Positions 1 to 6,475 of a DNA stretch of 6,655 nucleotides are shown here, in pieces. Origin of the DNA: Tardiphaga sp. (GTDB taxonomy: Bacteria > Pseudomonadota > Alphaproteobacteria > Rhizobiales > Xanthobacteraceae); the NCBI GenBank assembly GCA_028290765.1, contig JAQGJF010000707.1:1-6655 (forward strand). Direction: 5' to 3'. Under the pieces are notes generated by a model. It saw only the letters and a program-made list of their open reading frames with translations, did no database searches and was not told the DNA's origin. The position numbers and the translations under genes were made by a program. The number at the start of each line of letters is the position of its first letter. Within the stretch, counting starts at the first letter, position 1.

Positions 1-3
1 GAC

Positions 4-47
4 GCGTTTTCTTCACGCGAACCGGCAGCCACTTCGCGTGAAAACGC
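4..47. repeat. Imperfect palindrome downstream of dut, probably a dispersed intergenic repeat
   Basis: Bases 33-47 are the reverse complement of bases 4-11 plus 15-21, giving a 15-bp stem with a 3-nt bulge (TTC, 12-14) and an 11-nt loop (22-32). It begins 6 bases beyond the dut stop codon, at the 3' end of the minus-strand coaBC-dut unit, so its hairpin could protect or end that transcript. No U-run follows on the minus strand within the window, so a classical intrinsic terminator is not shown. From memory, very similar palindromes (TTCACGCGAACCGG...CACTTCGC) occur many times in Bradyrhizobium intergenic regions. That is recollection, not a search. Confidence 0.6.
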
Positions 48-53
48 TCTGAT

Positions 54-512
54 CTAGCGCCCGGTCGAACCAAACCCGCCGCTGCCGCGATCGGTGTCCG
101 ACAGCGCCGTCGCGGCGATGAGTTCCGCCCGGGCGACTGGCGCGATCACCATCTGTGCGATGCGCTCGCCGCGCCGGATCGTGAACGGCGCTTCGCCGTG
201 GTTGATCAGCAGCACGTTGATCTCGCCGCGATAATCCGCGTCCACGGTGCCCGGCGCATTGAGCACGGTGACGCCATGCTTGGCGGCCAGACCTGATCGC
301 GGCCGGACCTGGGCCTCATAGCCCGGGGGCAGTGCGATGGTCAGGCCGGTGGGCACCATCGCGTGCCGTCCGGGCGCCAGGACCAGCGGCGCCTCGTCGG
401 GAACCGCGGCGAGCAAATCGAGTCCGGCGGCATGCGCGGTCTGATAGGCCGGCAGCGCCAGGCCTTCGCCATGCGGGAGTTGCCGGACGTCGATCGTGAT
501 GGTGCCGCTCAT
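54..512 (-). CDS. dut: Deoxyuridine 5'-triphosphate nucleotidohydrolase (dUTPase)
   Basis: Hydrolyses dUTP to dUMP and pyrophosphate, which keeps uracil out of DNA and supplies dUMP for thymidylate synthesis. It is cytosolic and normally a homotrimer. The 152-residue product has the five trimeric-dUTPase motifs in order: AGLDLLA (29-35), [11 protein letters not shown] (71-81), [11 protein letters not shown] (88-98) with the expected catalytic Asp91, [10 protein letters not shown] (114-123), and the glycine-rich C-terminal arm [11 protein letters not shown] (141-151) whose Phe147 stacks on uracil. The length is normal for the family. The ATG at 512 overlaps the coaBC stop by 4 nt (ATGA), so translation is probably coupled. 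The coaBC-dut order is also known from enterobacteria (dfp-dut). The stop codon is TAG at 56-54. Nothing looks damaged. Confidence 0.97.
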   Translation of the reverse strand: MSGTITIDVRQLPHGEGLALPAYQTAHAAGLDLLAAVPDEAPLVLAPGRHAMVPTGLTIALPPGYEAQVRPRSGLAAKHGVTVLNAPGTVDADYRGEINVLLINHGEAPFTIRRGERIAQMVIAPVARAELIAATALSDTDRGSGGFGSTGR

Positions 513-1942
513 GTCGGTTGGGTTCCTGTGAATGTGGCGATTCGCGCCACCAACGCGGTGGCAACCTCTGTCTTGCTCATCGCCGCCCAGGAGTCGACGC
601 TGAAATCGGCGCCGTCGCGCATGATGAGATGGACCGTGTTGCTGTCGCCGCCCATCGTGCCGGTCGCGGGCGACACGTCATTGGCGACGATCCAGTCGCA
701 GCCCTTGCGCTTAAGCTTGGCCTTGGCGTTGTCGATCAGATGCTCGGTTTCGGCGGCGAAGCCGACCACCAAAGCCGGCCGCTTGTCGGCGAGCTTCGAG
801 ATGGTGGCGAGAATGTCGGGGTTTTCGACCAGTTGCAGCGGCGGCACGCCGGCGCTGGTCTTCTTGATCTTCTGGGAACCTTCGCTGGCGACCCGCCAAT
901 CGGCGACGGCGGCGGCGAAGATGGCGATATCGACTGGCAGCCTGGCTTGAACCTGGGCCAGCATCTCGCGCGCGGATTCCACGCGCTTCACGGTGACGCC
1001 CTTGGGATCGTCGAGATCGACCGGCCCCGACACCAGAATGACGTCCGCGCCGGCCTTCTGCGCTGCGGCGGCGATGGCAAAGCCCTGCTTGCCGGACGAG
1101 CGGTTGGCGATGTAGCGCACCGGGTCGATCGGCTCATGGGTCGGGCCGGCGGTAATCAGCACCCGCTTGCCGGCGAGCGGGCGTGGATGTGGCGGCCGCA
1201 GAAACCTCTCGGCCAACGCTGCGATTTCAAGCGACTCAGCCATGCGGCCGACGCCGGCCTCATGGGCTTCGGCCATTTCACCGGCATTGGGGCCGATCAT
1301 GGCGATGCCGTCGCGTTCGAGCTGCGCGACATTGCGGCGGGTGGCGGCGTTGTTCCACATCAAGGGATTCATCGCCGGCGCGATCAGGATCGGGCGGTTC
1401 GCCGCCAGCAAGATCGCGCTGGCGAGATCGTCGGCGTGGCCCTGCGCCATTTTCGCCATCAGGTCGGCGGTGGCCGGCGCCACCACGATCAGGTCGCAAT
1501 CGCGCGCCAGCCGGATATGGCCGGCGTCGAATTCGCTCACAGGGTCGAACAGATCCGTGTAGCAGCGCTCGTTCGACAGCGCGCTGGCGGACAGCGGCGT
1601 GACGAATTGCTGCGCCGCGCGCGTCAGCACGCAGCGCACCTGGATGTGGCGTTCCTTCAGCCGCCGGATCAGGTCCAGCGCCTTGTAGGCGGCGATGCCG
1701 CCGCCGATGATCAGGGTGACACGGGGGTTATCAGTGGCGGCGCCGTGGGACGCCCGCATCGATGCGGCCGGGGCGTACACGACGGCTGGAGGCGGTGTTG
1801 TGACGGCCCCCGGGGGCATCTGCGATGCGTCGCGCAGGATCACCCGCACTTCGTCTTCCACCGAGCGGCCGTTGCGGGCCGCGCGCAGCCGCAATTCGTC
1901 GCGGATGGCGTCGTCCAGTTTCCGGATGGTCAGGCTGGCCAT
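509..1942 (-). CDS. coaBC: Bifunctional CoaBC with an N-terminal FitA-like ribbon-helix-helix domain
   Basis: Joins cysteine to 4'-phosphopantothenate using CTP (CoaB), then decarboxylates the product to 4'-phosphopantetheine using FMN (CoaC), steps 2 and 3 of CoA synthesis. In this 477-residue protein the CoaC flavodoxin-like domain runs from about 73 to 250, with active-site His142 (GHIRLAR) and the PAMN motif (189-192, Asn192). The CoaB domain runs from about 258 to the end, with TAGPT (264-268), NRSSGKQG (280-287), KIKK (358-361), ENPDIL (373-378) and GFAAETE (394-400). Residues 1-40 are extra for Coa[13 protein letters not shown], then two predicted helices with [12 protein letters not shown], resembling the DNA-binding region of FitA/VapB antitoxins. 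A Pro/Ala-rich linker (about 41-72) follows. The usual lid cysteine of CoaC (Cys158 in E. coli) is not seen in [14 protein letters not shown] (221-234). The start is supported by AAGG 7 nt upstream. It overlaps dut by 4 nt and probably has its own promoter in the 66-bp gap after ubiB. Confidence 0.95.
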   Translation of the reverse strand: MASLTIRKLDDAIRDELRLRAARNGRSVEDEVRVILRDASQMPPGAVTTPPPAVVYAPAASMRASHGAATDNPRVTLIIGGGIAAYKALDLIRRLKERHIQVRCVLTRAAQQFVTPLSASALSNERCYTDLFDPVSEFDAGHIRLARDCDLIVVAPATADLMAKMAQGHADDLASAILLAANRPILIAPAMNPLMWNNAATRRNVAQLERDGIAMIGPNAGEMAEAHEAGVGRMAESLEIAALAERFLRPPHPRPLAGKRVLITAGPTHEPIDPVRYIANRSSGKQGFAIAAAAQKAGADVILVSGPVDLDDPKGVTVKRVESAREMLAQVQARLPVDIAIFAAAVADWRVASEGSQKIKKTSAGVPPLQLVENPDILATISKLADKRPALVVGFAAETEHLIDNAKAKLKRKGCDWIVANDVSPATGTMGGDSNTVHLIMRDGADFSVDSWAAMSKTEVATALVARIATFTGTQPT

Positions 1943-1953
1943 GGCAGCACCTT
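1940..1953 (-). promoter_or_regulatory. Ribosome binding site and start of coaBC
   Basis: On the minus strand AAGG (1953-1950) lies 7 nt before the ATG (1942-1940). This good spacing argues that translation really begins at the RHH extension and not further in, at the flavodoxin domain. The first operator-like octamer (1953-1960) touches this ribosome binding site. Confidence 0.65.
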
Positions 1954-1983
1954 GCTAACAGCTAATGATAGCAATGCTAGCAC
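1952..1983. promoter_or_regulatory. Candidate operator: three FitA-type half-sites upstream of coaBC
   Basis: Three related octamers lie in about 30 bp: TGCTAACA (1953-1960), TGATAGCA (1966-1973) and TGCTAGCA (1975-1982, a perfect palindrome). The first two form an inverted repeat with 9-bp arms (1952-1960 and 1966-1974, 8 of 9 paired) around a 5-bp spacer. From memory, the gonococcal FitA antitoxin binds half-sites of the form TGCTATCA / TGATAGCA. The second octamer matches that exactly and the first differs by one base. The site is immediately upstream of a gene whose product starts with a FitA-like domain, so autoregulation is a natural inference. Binding itself is not shown by sequence. 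Confidence 0.55.
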
Positions 1984-2003
1984 ATCATGAAGGCATTGCA
2001 ATC
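1974..2003 (-). promoter_or_regulatory. Possible weak promoter for coaBC-dut
   Basis: On the minus strand, in the ubiB-coaBC gap, TTGCAA and TAGCAT are separated by 16 nt and could act as -35 and -10 elements. The putative -10 falls inside the third operator-like octamer, where a bound repressor would block it. The match to consensus is modest, and alphaproteobacterial promoters are poorly predicted this way. Confidence 0.25.
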
Positions 2004-2008
2004 GCCAG

Positions 2009-3577
2009 CTACCGAACCGACCACCAGATCCCGATAAAGGTCAAAGCGATGATCCAGATCGCAATGGTGCGCCAGCGGCTCTTGCGCCCTTCCGCCCGGC
2101 CCATGGCGGCGACCGTCGCGGGGGACAGCGTAAACCCTTCCCGGGTCATGGTCTCCAACTGCTCCAGCACCGCCACCGATCGCGCCGCGATCGCCGGCAG
2201 GCCCGACAGCACCCGGCCCAACTCGCCGGCCCCCGACATCGCGCCCTGGATGCGTCCGATCGGTCCCAGATTGCGCTCGATCCATTCCCGCACCACGGGG
2301 TCGGCGACCTTCCAGATATCGAGCTTCGGGTCGAAGGAGCGCGCCACGCCCTCGACCACCACCATGGTCTTCTGCAGCAGGATCAGTTCGGGCCGGGTCC
2401 GCATGTCGAACAGCCCGGTCACCTCCAGGAGCAGCGTCAGCAGCTTGGCCATCGAAATTTCTTCGGCGGTCCGGTTGTGGATCGGTTCGCCGATGGCGCG
2501 GATCGCCTGCGCGAAATTCTCCACCGAGTGATGTCCCGGCACATAGCCGGCCTCGAAATGCACCTCGGCGACGCGGCGATAATCGCGGGTGATGAAGCCG
2601 AGCAGGATCTCGGCCAGGAACCGCCGCTCCTTCATGCCGAGCCGGCCCATGATGCCGAAATCGACGGCCACCAGCCGTCCGGCCTCGTCGAGGAACAGGT
2701 TGCCGGGGTGCATGTCGGCGTGGAAGAAGCCGTCGCGCAGCGCGTGGCGCAGGAAACTCTGGATCACCTTGCGGCCGAGGTCGCGCAGATCGACCTGCGC
2801 CTCTTCGAGCCGCGCGTGATCGTTCAGCGCGATGCCGTCGATCCACTCCATGGTCAGCACGTTGTGGGTGGTGCGATCCCAGTCGACGGTAGGCACGCGA
2901 AAATCCGGATCGTCGCGGGTGTTCTCCGCCATCTCCGAGAGCGCGGCGGCCTCGAGCCGCAAATCCATTTCCATCGCCACCGATCGCGACATCATGTTGA
3001 TGATCTCGATCAGCCGCAGCCGGCGCGCTTCGGCCGAAAGCGCCTCGGCCTTGTCGGCGACAAAGAAAAAATCGCGCAGGTCGCGCCGGAACCGCGCGGC
3101 GACGTTGGGTCGCAGCACCTTCACCGCCACCGATTTTCGAACGCCGTCGCGCTCGGTTTCGCCGCGATGCACCTGGGCGATCGAGGCGGCCGCGACCGAC
3201 GGACCAAAACTCGCAAAGGCCTGCGCCACCGGCCGTTCCAGCGATGCCGCGATCACAGCTTCGGCTTCGGCTTGCGGAAACGGCGGCAGCCGGTCCTGCA
3301 GGCTTTCCAGGTCACGCGCCATCGCGACGCCGACCACGTCGGGCCGCGTCGCCAGGAACTGACCGAGCTTCAGATAGGCTGGGCCCAGCCGCGTCAGCGC
3401 CCGCGACAGCCGCGGGCCGGATTTGGCGCCGGGCCGTTCGATCAGCCGGGCGAGGCGCAGCGCCAGCTGTCCGGGCGGCGGCACCAGGCTCGGATCGACG
3501 ACGCCGAACACGCCCTCGCGCGCGAACACGAAACCGGCGCGGACAAGCCGCGCCACATGAGTGGAAGCAGAAATCAC
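2009..3577 (-). CDS. ubiB: UbiB, atypical protein kinase-like (ABC1/ADCK/UbiB family) ubiquinone biosynthesis protein
   Basis: UbiB proteins are membrane-associated atypical kinases or ATPases needed for ubiquinone synthesis. They are thought to help extract or organise lipid intermediates; the old name 2-polyprenylphenol 6-hydroxylase is not literal. The 522 residues carry the family signatures: KxGQ (K70-Q73, in [13 protein letters not shown]), the alanine-rich loop [11 protein letters not shown] (129-139), the nucleotide-site lysine in VAVKVLRP (Lys153), the ExD motif (E203, D205), HADMHPGN (286-293) and DFG (306-308). One hydrophobic segment near the C-terminus (about 505-519) is a likely membrane anchor. 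I chose GTG at 3577: it overlaps the ubiE TGA stop by 4 nt (GTGA), and the product starts as [11 protein letters not shown], close to the family start. The reading frame stays open to 3829, but those upstream residues lie over ubiE and look like noise. Confidence 0.93.
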   Translation of the reverse strand: MISASTHVARLVRAGFVFAREGVFGVVDPSLVPPPGQLALRLARLIERPGAKSGPRLSRALTRLGPAYLKLGQFLATRPDVVGVAMARDLESLQDRLPPFPQAEAEAVIAASLERPVAQAFASFGPSVAAASIAQVHRGETERDGVRKSVAVKVLRPNVAARFRRDLRDFFFVADKAEALSAEARRLRLIEIINMMSRSVAMEMDLRLEAAALSEMAENTRDDPDFRVPTVDWDRTTHNVLTMEWIDGIALNDHARLEEAQVDLRDLGRKVIQSFLRHALRDGFFHADMHPGNLFLDEAGRLVAVDFGIMGRLGMKERRFLAEILLGFITRDYRRVAEVHFEAGYVPGHHSVENFAQAIRAIGEPIHNRTAEEISMAKLLTLLLEVTGLFDMRTRPELILLQKTMVVVEGVARSFDPKLDIWKVADPVVREWIERNLGPIGRIQGAMSGAGELGRVLSGLPAIAARSVAVLEQLETMTREGFTLSPATVAAMGRAEGRKSRWRTIAIWIIALTFIGIWWSVR

Positions 3578-4335
3578 AAACGCCAGCCCGAATGCAGCGC
3601 CACGATGCCGCCCGAGAGGCTTTGATGGCCGACGCGCGAAAAGCCGGCGGCGCGGATCATCTCGGCGAAGGCAAGGGGTCTGGGAAATTTGCGGATCGAT
3701 TCGACCAGATAGCGATAGGATTCGGCGTCGCCGGTGACGGCGCGGCCCAGCGGCGGGATCACCTTGAACGAAAACAGATCGTAGATCCTGTCCAGGCCCG
3801 GCACATCGACGGTGGAAAATTCCAGGCACAGCAAACGACTGCCGGGTTTCAGCACGCGAAACGCCTCGCTCAAGGCGAGATCGATGCGCGGCACGTTGCG
3901 GATGCCGAACGCGATGGTGTAGGCGTCGAAGCTGGAATTCGGAAAAGCCAGCGCTTCGGCATTGCCCTCGACGAACGACACCCGGTCATCGAGATGCCGC
4001 GCCGTGGCCCGCTCGCGGCCGACCGCCAGCATGTCGGAATTGATGTCGCAGACGGTGGCGTGAAAGCCGTGACCGGCGCCCTTGGCGGCGCGGAAGGCGA
4101 TGTCGCCGGTGCCGCCGGCGACATCGAGCAGCGCGAACGGCATATCGCTGCGCGGCGGATTGAGCGCATTGATCATCACGTCCTTCCAGACCCGATGCAG
4201 TCCCCCCGACATCAAATCGTTCATCAGGTCGTAGCGTTTCGCCACGCTGTGGAACACGTCGTTGACAAGGGCCTGCTTGTCGTCCACCGGGACGTCCTTG
4301 AAGCCGAAATGCGTGGTTTCGCCCGGCTGATCCAT
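3574..4335 (-). CDS. ubiE: Ubiquinone biosynthesis C-methyltransferase UbiE
   Basis: Transfers a methyl group from S-adenosylmethionine to the benzoquinol ring in ubiquinone synthesis (and to demethylmenaquinol in organisms that make menaquinone). The protein is a class I Rossmann methyltransferase. From ATG 4335 it is 253 residues, with [11 protein letters not shown] (35-45), the SAM-binding loop [13 protein letters not shown] (69-81), the acidic residue after strand 2 in VCDINSDML (95-103), NAEALAFP (125-132), FGIRNVP (143-149), [13 protein letters not shown] (206-218) and the C-terminal HSGWRL. Two in-frame ATGs are close: 4335 (AGGA 8 nt upstream) and 4344 (AAAGG 8 nt upstream, adding three residues). 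I prefer 4335 because the family commonly starts MDQPG; ATG 4371 is less likely. It is the first gene of the minus-strand cluster and diverges from mutM. Its stop overlaps the ubiB GTG. Confidence 0.95.
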   Translation of the reverse strand: MDQPGETTHFGFKDVPVDDKQALVNDVFHSVAKRYDLMNDLMSGGLHRVWKDVMINALNPPRSDMPFALLDVAGGTGDIAFRAAKGAGHGFHATVCDINSDMLAVGRERATARHLDDRVSFVEGNAEALAFPNSSFDAYTIAFGIRNVPRIDLALSEAFRVLKPGSRLLCLEFSTVDVPGLDRIYDLFSFKVIPPLGRAVTGDAESYRYLVESIRKFPRPLAFAEMIRAAGFSRVGHQSLSGGIVALHSGWRL

Positions 4336-4428
4336 GCCATTCATCCTGAACACCTTTATCCGGCGGACCATAGCGCGCCCGCCGCAATGGCGCTATCACG
4401 TCGGCATCACAAGGTGAATGGCGCCCGC
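4336..4428. promoter_or_regulatory. Divergent intergenic region between ubiE and mutM
   Basis: This 93-bp gap must carry the start signals for ubiE (minus) and mutM (plus), unless either is transcribed from further away. I could not pick convincing -35/-10 pairs. CGCTATCA at 4391-4398 is one base from the TGCTATCA octamer type found upstream of coaBC. For mutM, AAGGTG (4411-4416) is the only ribosome-binding-like sequence, 12 nt before the ATG, which is longer than usual. Confidence 0.4.
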
Positions 4429-5310
4429 ATGCCCGAATTACCCGAAGTTGAAACCGTCCGCCGCGGCCTGCAGCCGGTCATGGAAGGATTCAAGATCGTC
4501 AAGGCCGAGGCCCGCCGCAAGGACCTGCGATTTCCGTTCCAGAAGGATTTTGTCAAGCGTCTGGAGGGCCAGACCGTGACCGGCCTCGGCCGCCGCGCCA
4601 AATATCTGATGGCCGATCTCGGCTCCGGCGACGTGTTGCTGATGCATCTGGGCATGTCCGGCTCGTTTCGGGTGGTTTCAGACGAAAGCAACACCGCGCC
4701 CGGGGCCTTTCATCATCCGCGCAACGAGGATCGCGCCCACGACCACGTGCTGTTTCACATGTCGTCGGGGCCTTCGATCGTCTTCAACGATCCGCGCCGC
4801 TTCGGCTATATGAAGATCCTGGCGCGCGGCGAGATCGAGCATGATCCGCTGCTCAGGGATCTCGGCCCGGAGCCGCTCGGCAATGCGTTCGACGCCGCCA
4901 TGCTGGCCGGCTCATTCGCCAACAAGAAAACCAGCCTGAAGGCGGCGCTGCTCGATCAGCGCGTGGTCGCGGGACTGGGAAACATCTATGTCTGCGAGGC
5001 GCTGTTTCGCTCGCAGCTGTCGCCGCGACGACTGGCCGCCACGCTGGCCACCAAGAAAGGCGAGCCGACCGATCATGCCAAGCGTCTGGTGACGGCCATT
5101 CACGGGGTATTGAACCAGGCGATCAAGGCTGGCGGCTCGTCGCTGCGCGATCATCGCCAGACCTCGGGCGAACTCGGCTACTTCCAGCACTCGTTTCAGG
5201 TCTACGACCGCGAGGGCGAGAAATGCCAGACCGCGGGATGCCGCGGCGTGGTGAAGCGCTTTGTCCAGAACGGCCGTTCGACGTTCTGGTGCCCGACCTG
5301 TCAGAAGTGA
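4429..5310 (+). CDS. mutM: Formamidopyrimidine-DNA glycosylase (Fpg/MutM)
   Basis: A bifunctional DNA repair enzyme. It removes oxidised purines such as 8-oxoguanine and formamidopyrimidines, then cuts the abasic site by beta,delta-elimination. The 293 residues include the N-terminal [13 protein letters not shown], in which Pro2 is the catalytic nucleophile after Met removal and Glu3 is the general acid. This fixes the start at ATG 4429 even though the frame is open far upstream. Other landmarks are the conserved lysine in GRRAKYL (Lys58), MHLGMSG (72-78), the helix-two-turn-helix motif [11 protein letters not shown] (182-192, Asn185), and a C-terminal zinc finger of the C-x4-C-x16-C-x2-C type (Cys266, 271, 288, 291) with Arg283 in NGRSTF. 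The length is slightly above the typical 270 or so, with a small insertion around 84-101. It diverges from ubiE and converges on the ParA-like gene. Confidence 0.97.
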   Translation: MPELPEVETVRRGLQPVMEGFKIVKAEARRKDLRFPFQKDFVKRLEGQTVTGLGRRAKYLMADLGSGDVLLMHLGMSGSFRVVSDESNTAPGAFHHPRNEDRAHDHVLFHMSSGPSIVFNDPRRFGYMKILARGEIEHDPLLRDLGPEPLGNAFDAAMLAGSFANKKTSLKAALLDQRVVAGLGNIYVCEALFRSQLSPRRLAATLATKKGEPTDHAKRLVTAIHGVLNQAIKAGGSSLRDHRQTSGELGYFQHSFQVYDREGEKCQTAGCRGVVKRFVQNGRSTFWCPTCQK

Positions 5311-5373
5311 TGTTGGGGGTAAGCGTTTGGCCGAGTTGCACCGCGCGCTGGTTCTCACACAAACTCCCAGCGG

Positions 5374-5399
5374 GTCGTCCCGGCCTTCGCCGGGACGAC
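5374..5399. terminator. Perfect 11-bp stem-loop between the convergent mutM and ParA-like genes
   Basis: Bases 5374-5384 and 5389-5399 are perfect reverse complements around a CTTC loop, giving a very stable GC-rich hairpin. It lies 63 nt after the mutM stop and 22 nt beyond the ParA-like stop, where a two-way terminator would sit. A short T-containing stretch (TTGTTG) follows on the plus strand, but there is no true T-run on either side. From memory, GTCGTCCCGGC...GCCGGGACGAC palindromes recur in Bradyrhizobium genomes, so it may be a dispersed repeat that also works as a terminator. Confidence 0.6.
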
Positions 5400-5421
5400 T
5401 TGTTGATATGCTGCGCCCTCG

Positions 5422-6159
5422 TCAGCCGACGATCGCGGTCGCTTCCGTTGGAGCCGCCAGATACATCGGCTGAACAACGGGCGCGGCGTGAAACTCAACC
5501 CGCGGCGCCTGCGCGACGCTGCCGGCCGTCAGCCTGTTCTCGACCCATCGCCAGAGGTCGCGAATCTCCTCGGCTGATTTGCCGGTGGGGGCATATTCGG
5601 TGACCGCGAGGCCGGCGCCGAGCGCATCCTGGTGGTCGTTGCGCATCACGATGCAAGGCTGCGCGAGGATGTCGGAAACATCGAGCGCGGCTTCGTCGCC
5701 AAGGGTGGTTGCGGCGTTGCCGACGCGCCGGCCGCGGATCGGCGTCTGATTGAGGATGAAGGCAAACGGCTTGCGCCAGGCGCGGGCGAGGCCCAGCGTC
5801 GGCGCCGTGGCCTCGATATCGGCCGGGCTCGGACGCGCGGGGATGAGCACCAGATCGGCGTAGCGAACCGCCGAGGTGGTTACGGCGCTGAGACCGCCGG
5901 CGGTGTCGATGATGGTCAGCGTGACACCGTTGCGCTCGAAGATCTGCAACCGTTGTTCGACGTCGTCGGCGCTGGTGATGGGCTCGACGCCGGGCTCGGC
6001 CTGGGCGCGGCGATGGTTCCAGTTGGAGAGGGTGCCTCGCTCGCCGGTTTCGACCAGGCGGACCGTATGTCCGTCCTGGATCGCCGCGAGCGCGAGTCCG
6101 ATGGCGAGCGTGCTTTTGCCGCTGCCGCCCTTTTGGGTGGCCAAAACGATCGTGTGCAT
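5422..6159 (-). CDS. ParA/MinD-type P-loop ATPase, no partner gene in view
   Basis: ParA-type ATPases bind ATP as dimers, coat nucleoid DNA or membrane, and position cargo such as plasmids, chromosomal origins or protein clusters. This 245-residue protein has the deviant Walker A motif KGGSGKS (10-16) with signature Lys10, a Walker B IIDTAGG (83-89), the ParA-typical LIPARPSPADIEA (105-117), and a C-terminal AVTEYAPTGKSAEEIRDLW (185-203). The A' motif is unusual: VETGERG (36-42), where ParA proteins usually have a D-x-D-P-Q-G pattern. There is no N-terminal DNA-binding extension, so it is a short (type Ib-like) form. No ParB-like gene lies beside it in the window; upstream are 313 non-coding bases. 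I chose the second of two adjacent ATGs because AAGGA lies 6 nt before it but only 3 nt before the first (6162). Its cargo cannot be told from the sequence. Confidence 0.9.
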   Translation of the reverse strand: MHTIVLATQKGGSGKSTLAIGLALAAIQDGHTVRLVETGERGTLSNWNHRRAQAEPGVEPITSADDVEQRLQIFERNGVTLTIIDTAGGLSAVTTSAVRYADLVLIPARPSPADIEATAPTLGLARAWRKPFAFILNQTPIRGRRVGNAATTLGDEAALDVSDILAQPCIVMRNDHQDALGAGLAVTEYAPTGKSAEEIRDLWRWVENRLTAGSVAQAPRVEFHAAPVVQPMYLAAPTEATAIVG

Positions 6160-6170
6160 CATGAGTCCTT
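6157..6170 (-). promoter_or_regulatory. Ribosome binding site of the ParA-like gene
   Basis: On the minus strand AAGGA (6170-6166) is followed by CTC and two consecutive ATGs (6162 and 6159). The 6-nt spacing favours the second. Confidence 0.65.
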
Positions 6171-6215
6171 GAAGGTTGTTTGCGGAAAACGCGGGTTACG
6201 CCAGACTGGTCGACT

Positions 6216-6253
6216 CCGCCGTTACGGCGATACGCCGCTGTCGCGGCGATACG
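6216..6253. repeat. Two adjacent 19-bp repeats, each forming a hairpin, in the ParA-like gene leader
   Basis: Unit 1 (6216-6234) and unit 2 (6235-6253) abut exactly and agree at 16 of 19 bases, both ending GGCGATACG. Unit 1 contains CGCCG-TTA-CGGCG (6217-6229). Unit 2, with the last two bases of unit 1, forms CGCCGC-TGTC-GCGGCG (6233-6248). Both stems are perfect although the sequences differ. They lie 57-94 nt upstream of the ParA-like start. They could be RNA leader hairpins or a repeated protein-binding site. Confidence 0.6.
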
Positions 6254-6364
6254 AGTGGCTTCTGCCTGGGAGTGCCGGGTCGATCTACAAAGCCATGCAG
6301 GACTGCCGCATGCCCGAATCACTAGTTCAACGACAATGATGAAATGCCGGACGTAATGCTATTG

Positions 6365-6408
6365 AGTAAGAATACCTGCGCGACGGTGCGGGTTAACAGA
6401 ATCTTACT
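6365..6408. repeat. Inverted repeat AGTAAGA ... TCTTACT
   Basis: AGTAAGA (6365-6371) and TCTTACT (6402-6408) are perfect inverted 7-bp copies separated by 30 bp, in the AT-richer part of the non-coding region. It could be a spaced operator or looping site upstream of the ParA-like gene. Chance is not excluded for arms this short. Confidence 0.3.
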
Positions 6409-6475
6409 TAGGCCTCATGCGAGGTGCCCTGCGTCGCACGGTTCTTTTGGGGAGAAACTAAGAAAGCGCTGCGAC

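Larger units (their letters stand above)
6163..6475. other. Non-coding 313-bp region upstream of the ParA-like gene
   Basis: No ORF here has a credible start, ribosome binding site or recognisable product; the long frames crossing it are antisense shadows of the ParA-like gene. It holds the leader and presumably the promoter of that gene, and the 3' flank of the gene ending at 6476. Visible structure: two adjacent 19-bp hairpin repeats (6216-6253), an AGTAAGA/TCTTACT inverted repeat (6365-6408), a small CCTC-ATGC-GAGG stem (6413-6424), and four GANTC sites (6163, 6212, 6316, 6399). The part from about 6310 to 6410 is richer in A+T than the flanking genes. I could not assign a specific promoter. 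Confidence 0.6.

Noticed and set aside
518..1990. A 490-residue plus-strand frame opposite coaBC.
   Set aside because: A high-GC shadow frame rich in Arg, His, Gly and Asp with no domain signal; the opposite strand is clearly coaBC.
1943..2008. A possible small toxin gene (PIN domain) to pair with the FitA-like domain.
   Set aside because: The upstream gap is only 66 bp and the next gene downstream is dut. No PIN-type protein is present in the window.
2477..3625. A 382-residue plus-strand frame opposite ubiB.
   Set aside because: Antisense shadow of a well-supported gene, with no recognisable motif.
3578..3829. N-terminal extension of the UbiB frame upstream of GTG 3577.
   Set aside because: It lies entirely inside ubiE in another frame and is rich in Arg and Pro. 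UbiB homology begins near the GTG that overlaps the ubiE stop.
3244..5310. A plus-strand frame of 688 residues ending with MutM.
   Set aside because: Only the part from ATG 4429 is MutM. The upstream part is antisense to ubiB and ubiE with arginine-rich low-complexity sequence, and Pro2 must follow the initiator Met.
5495..6322. A 275-residue minus-strand frame overlapping the ParA-like gene.
   Set aside because: The same strand in another frame, very rich in Arg; the ParA frame has the Walker motifs.
5632..6339. A 235-residue plus-strand frame opposite the ParA-like gene.
   Set aside because: Antisense shadow of the ParA-like gene with no recognisable domain.
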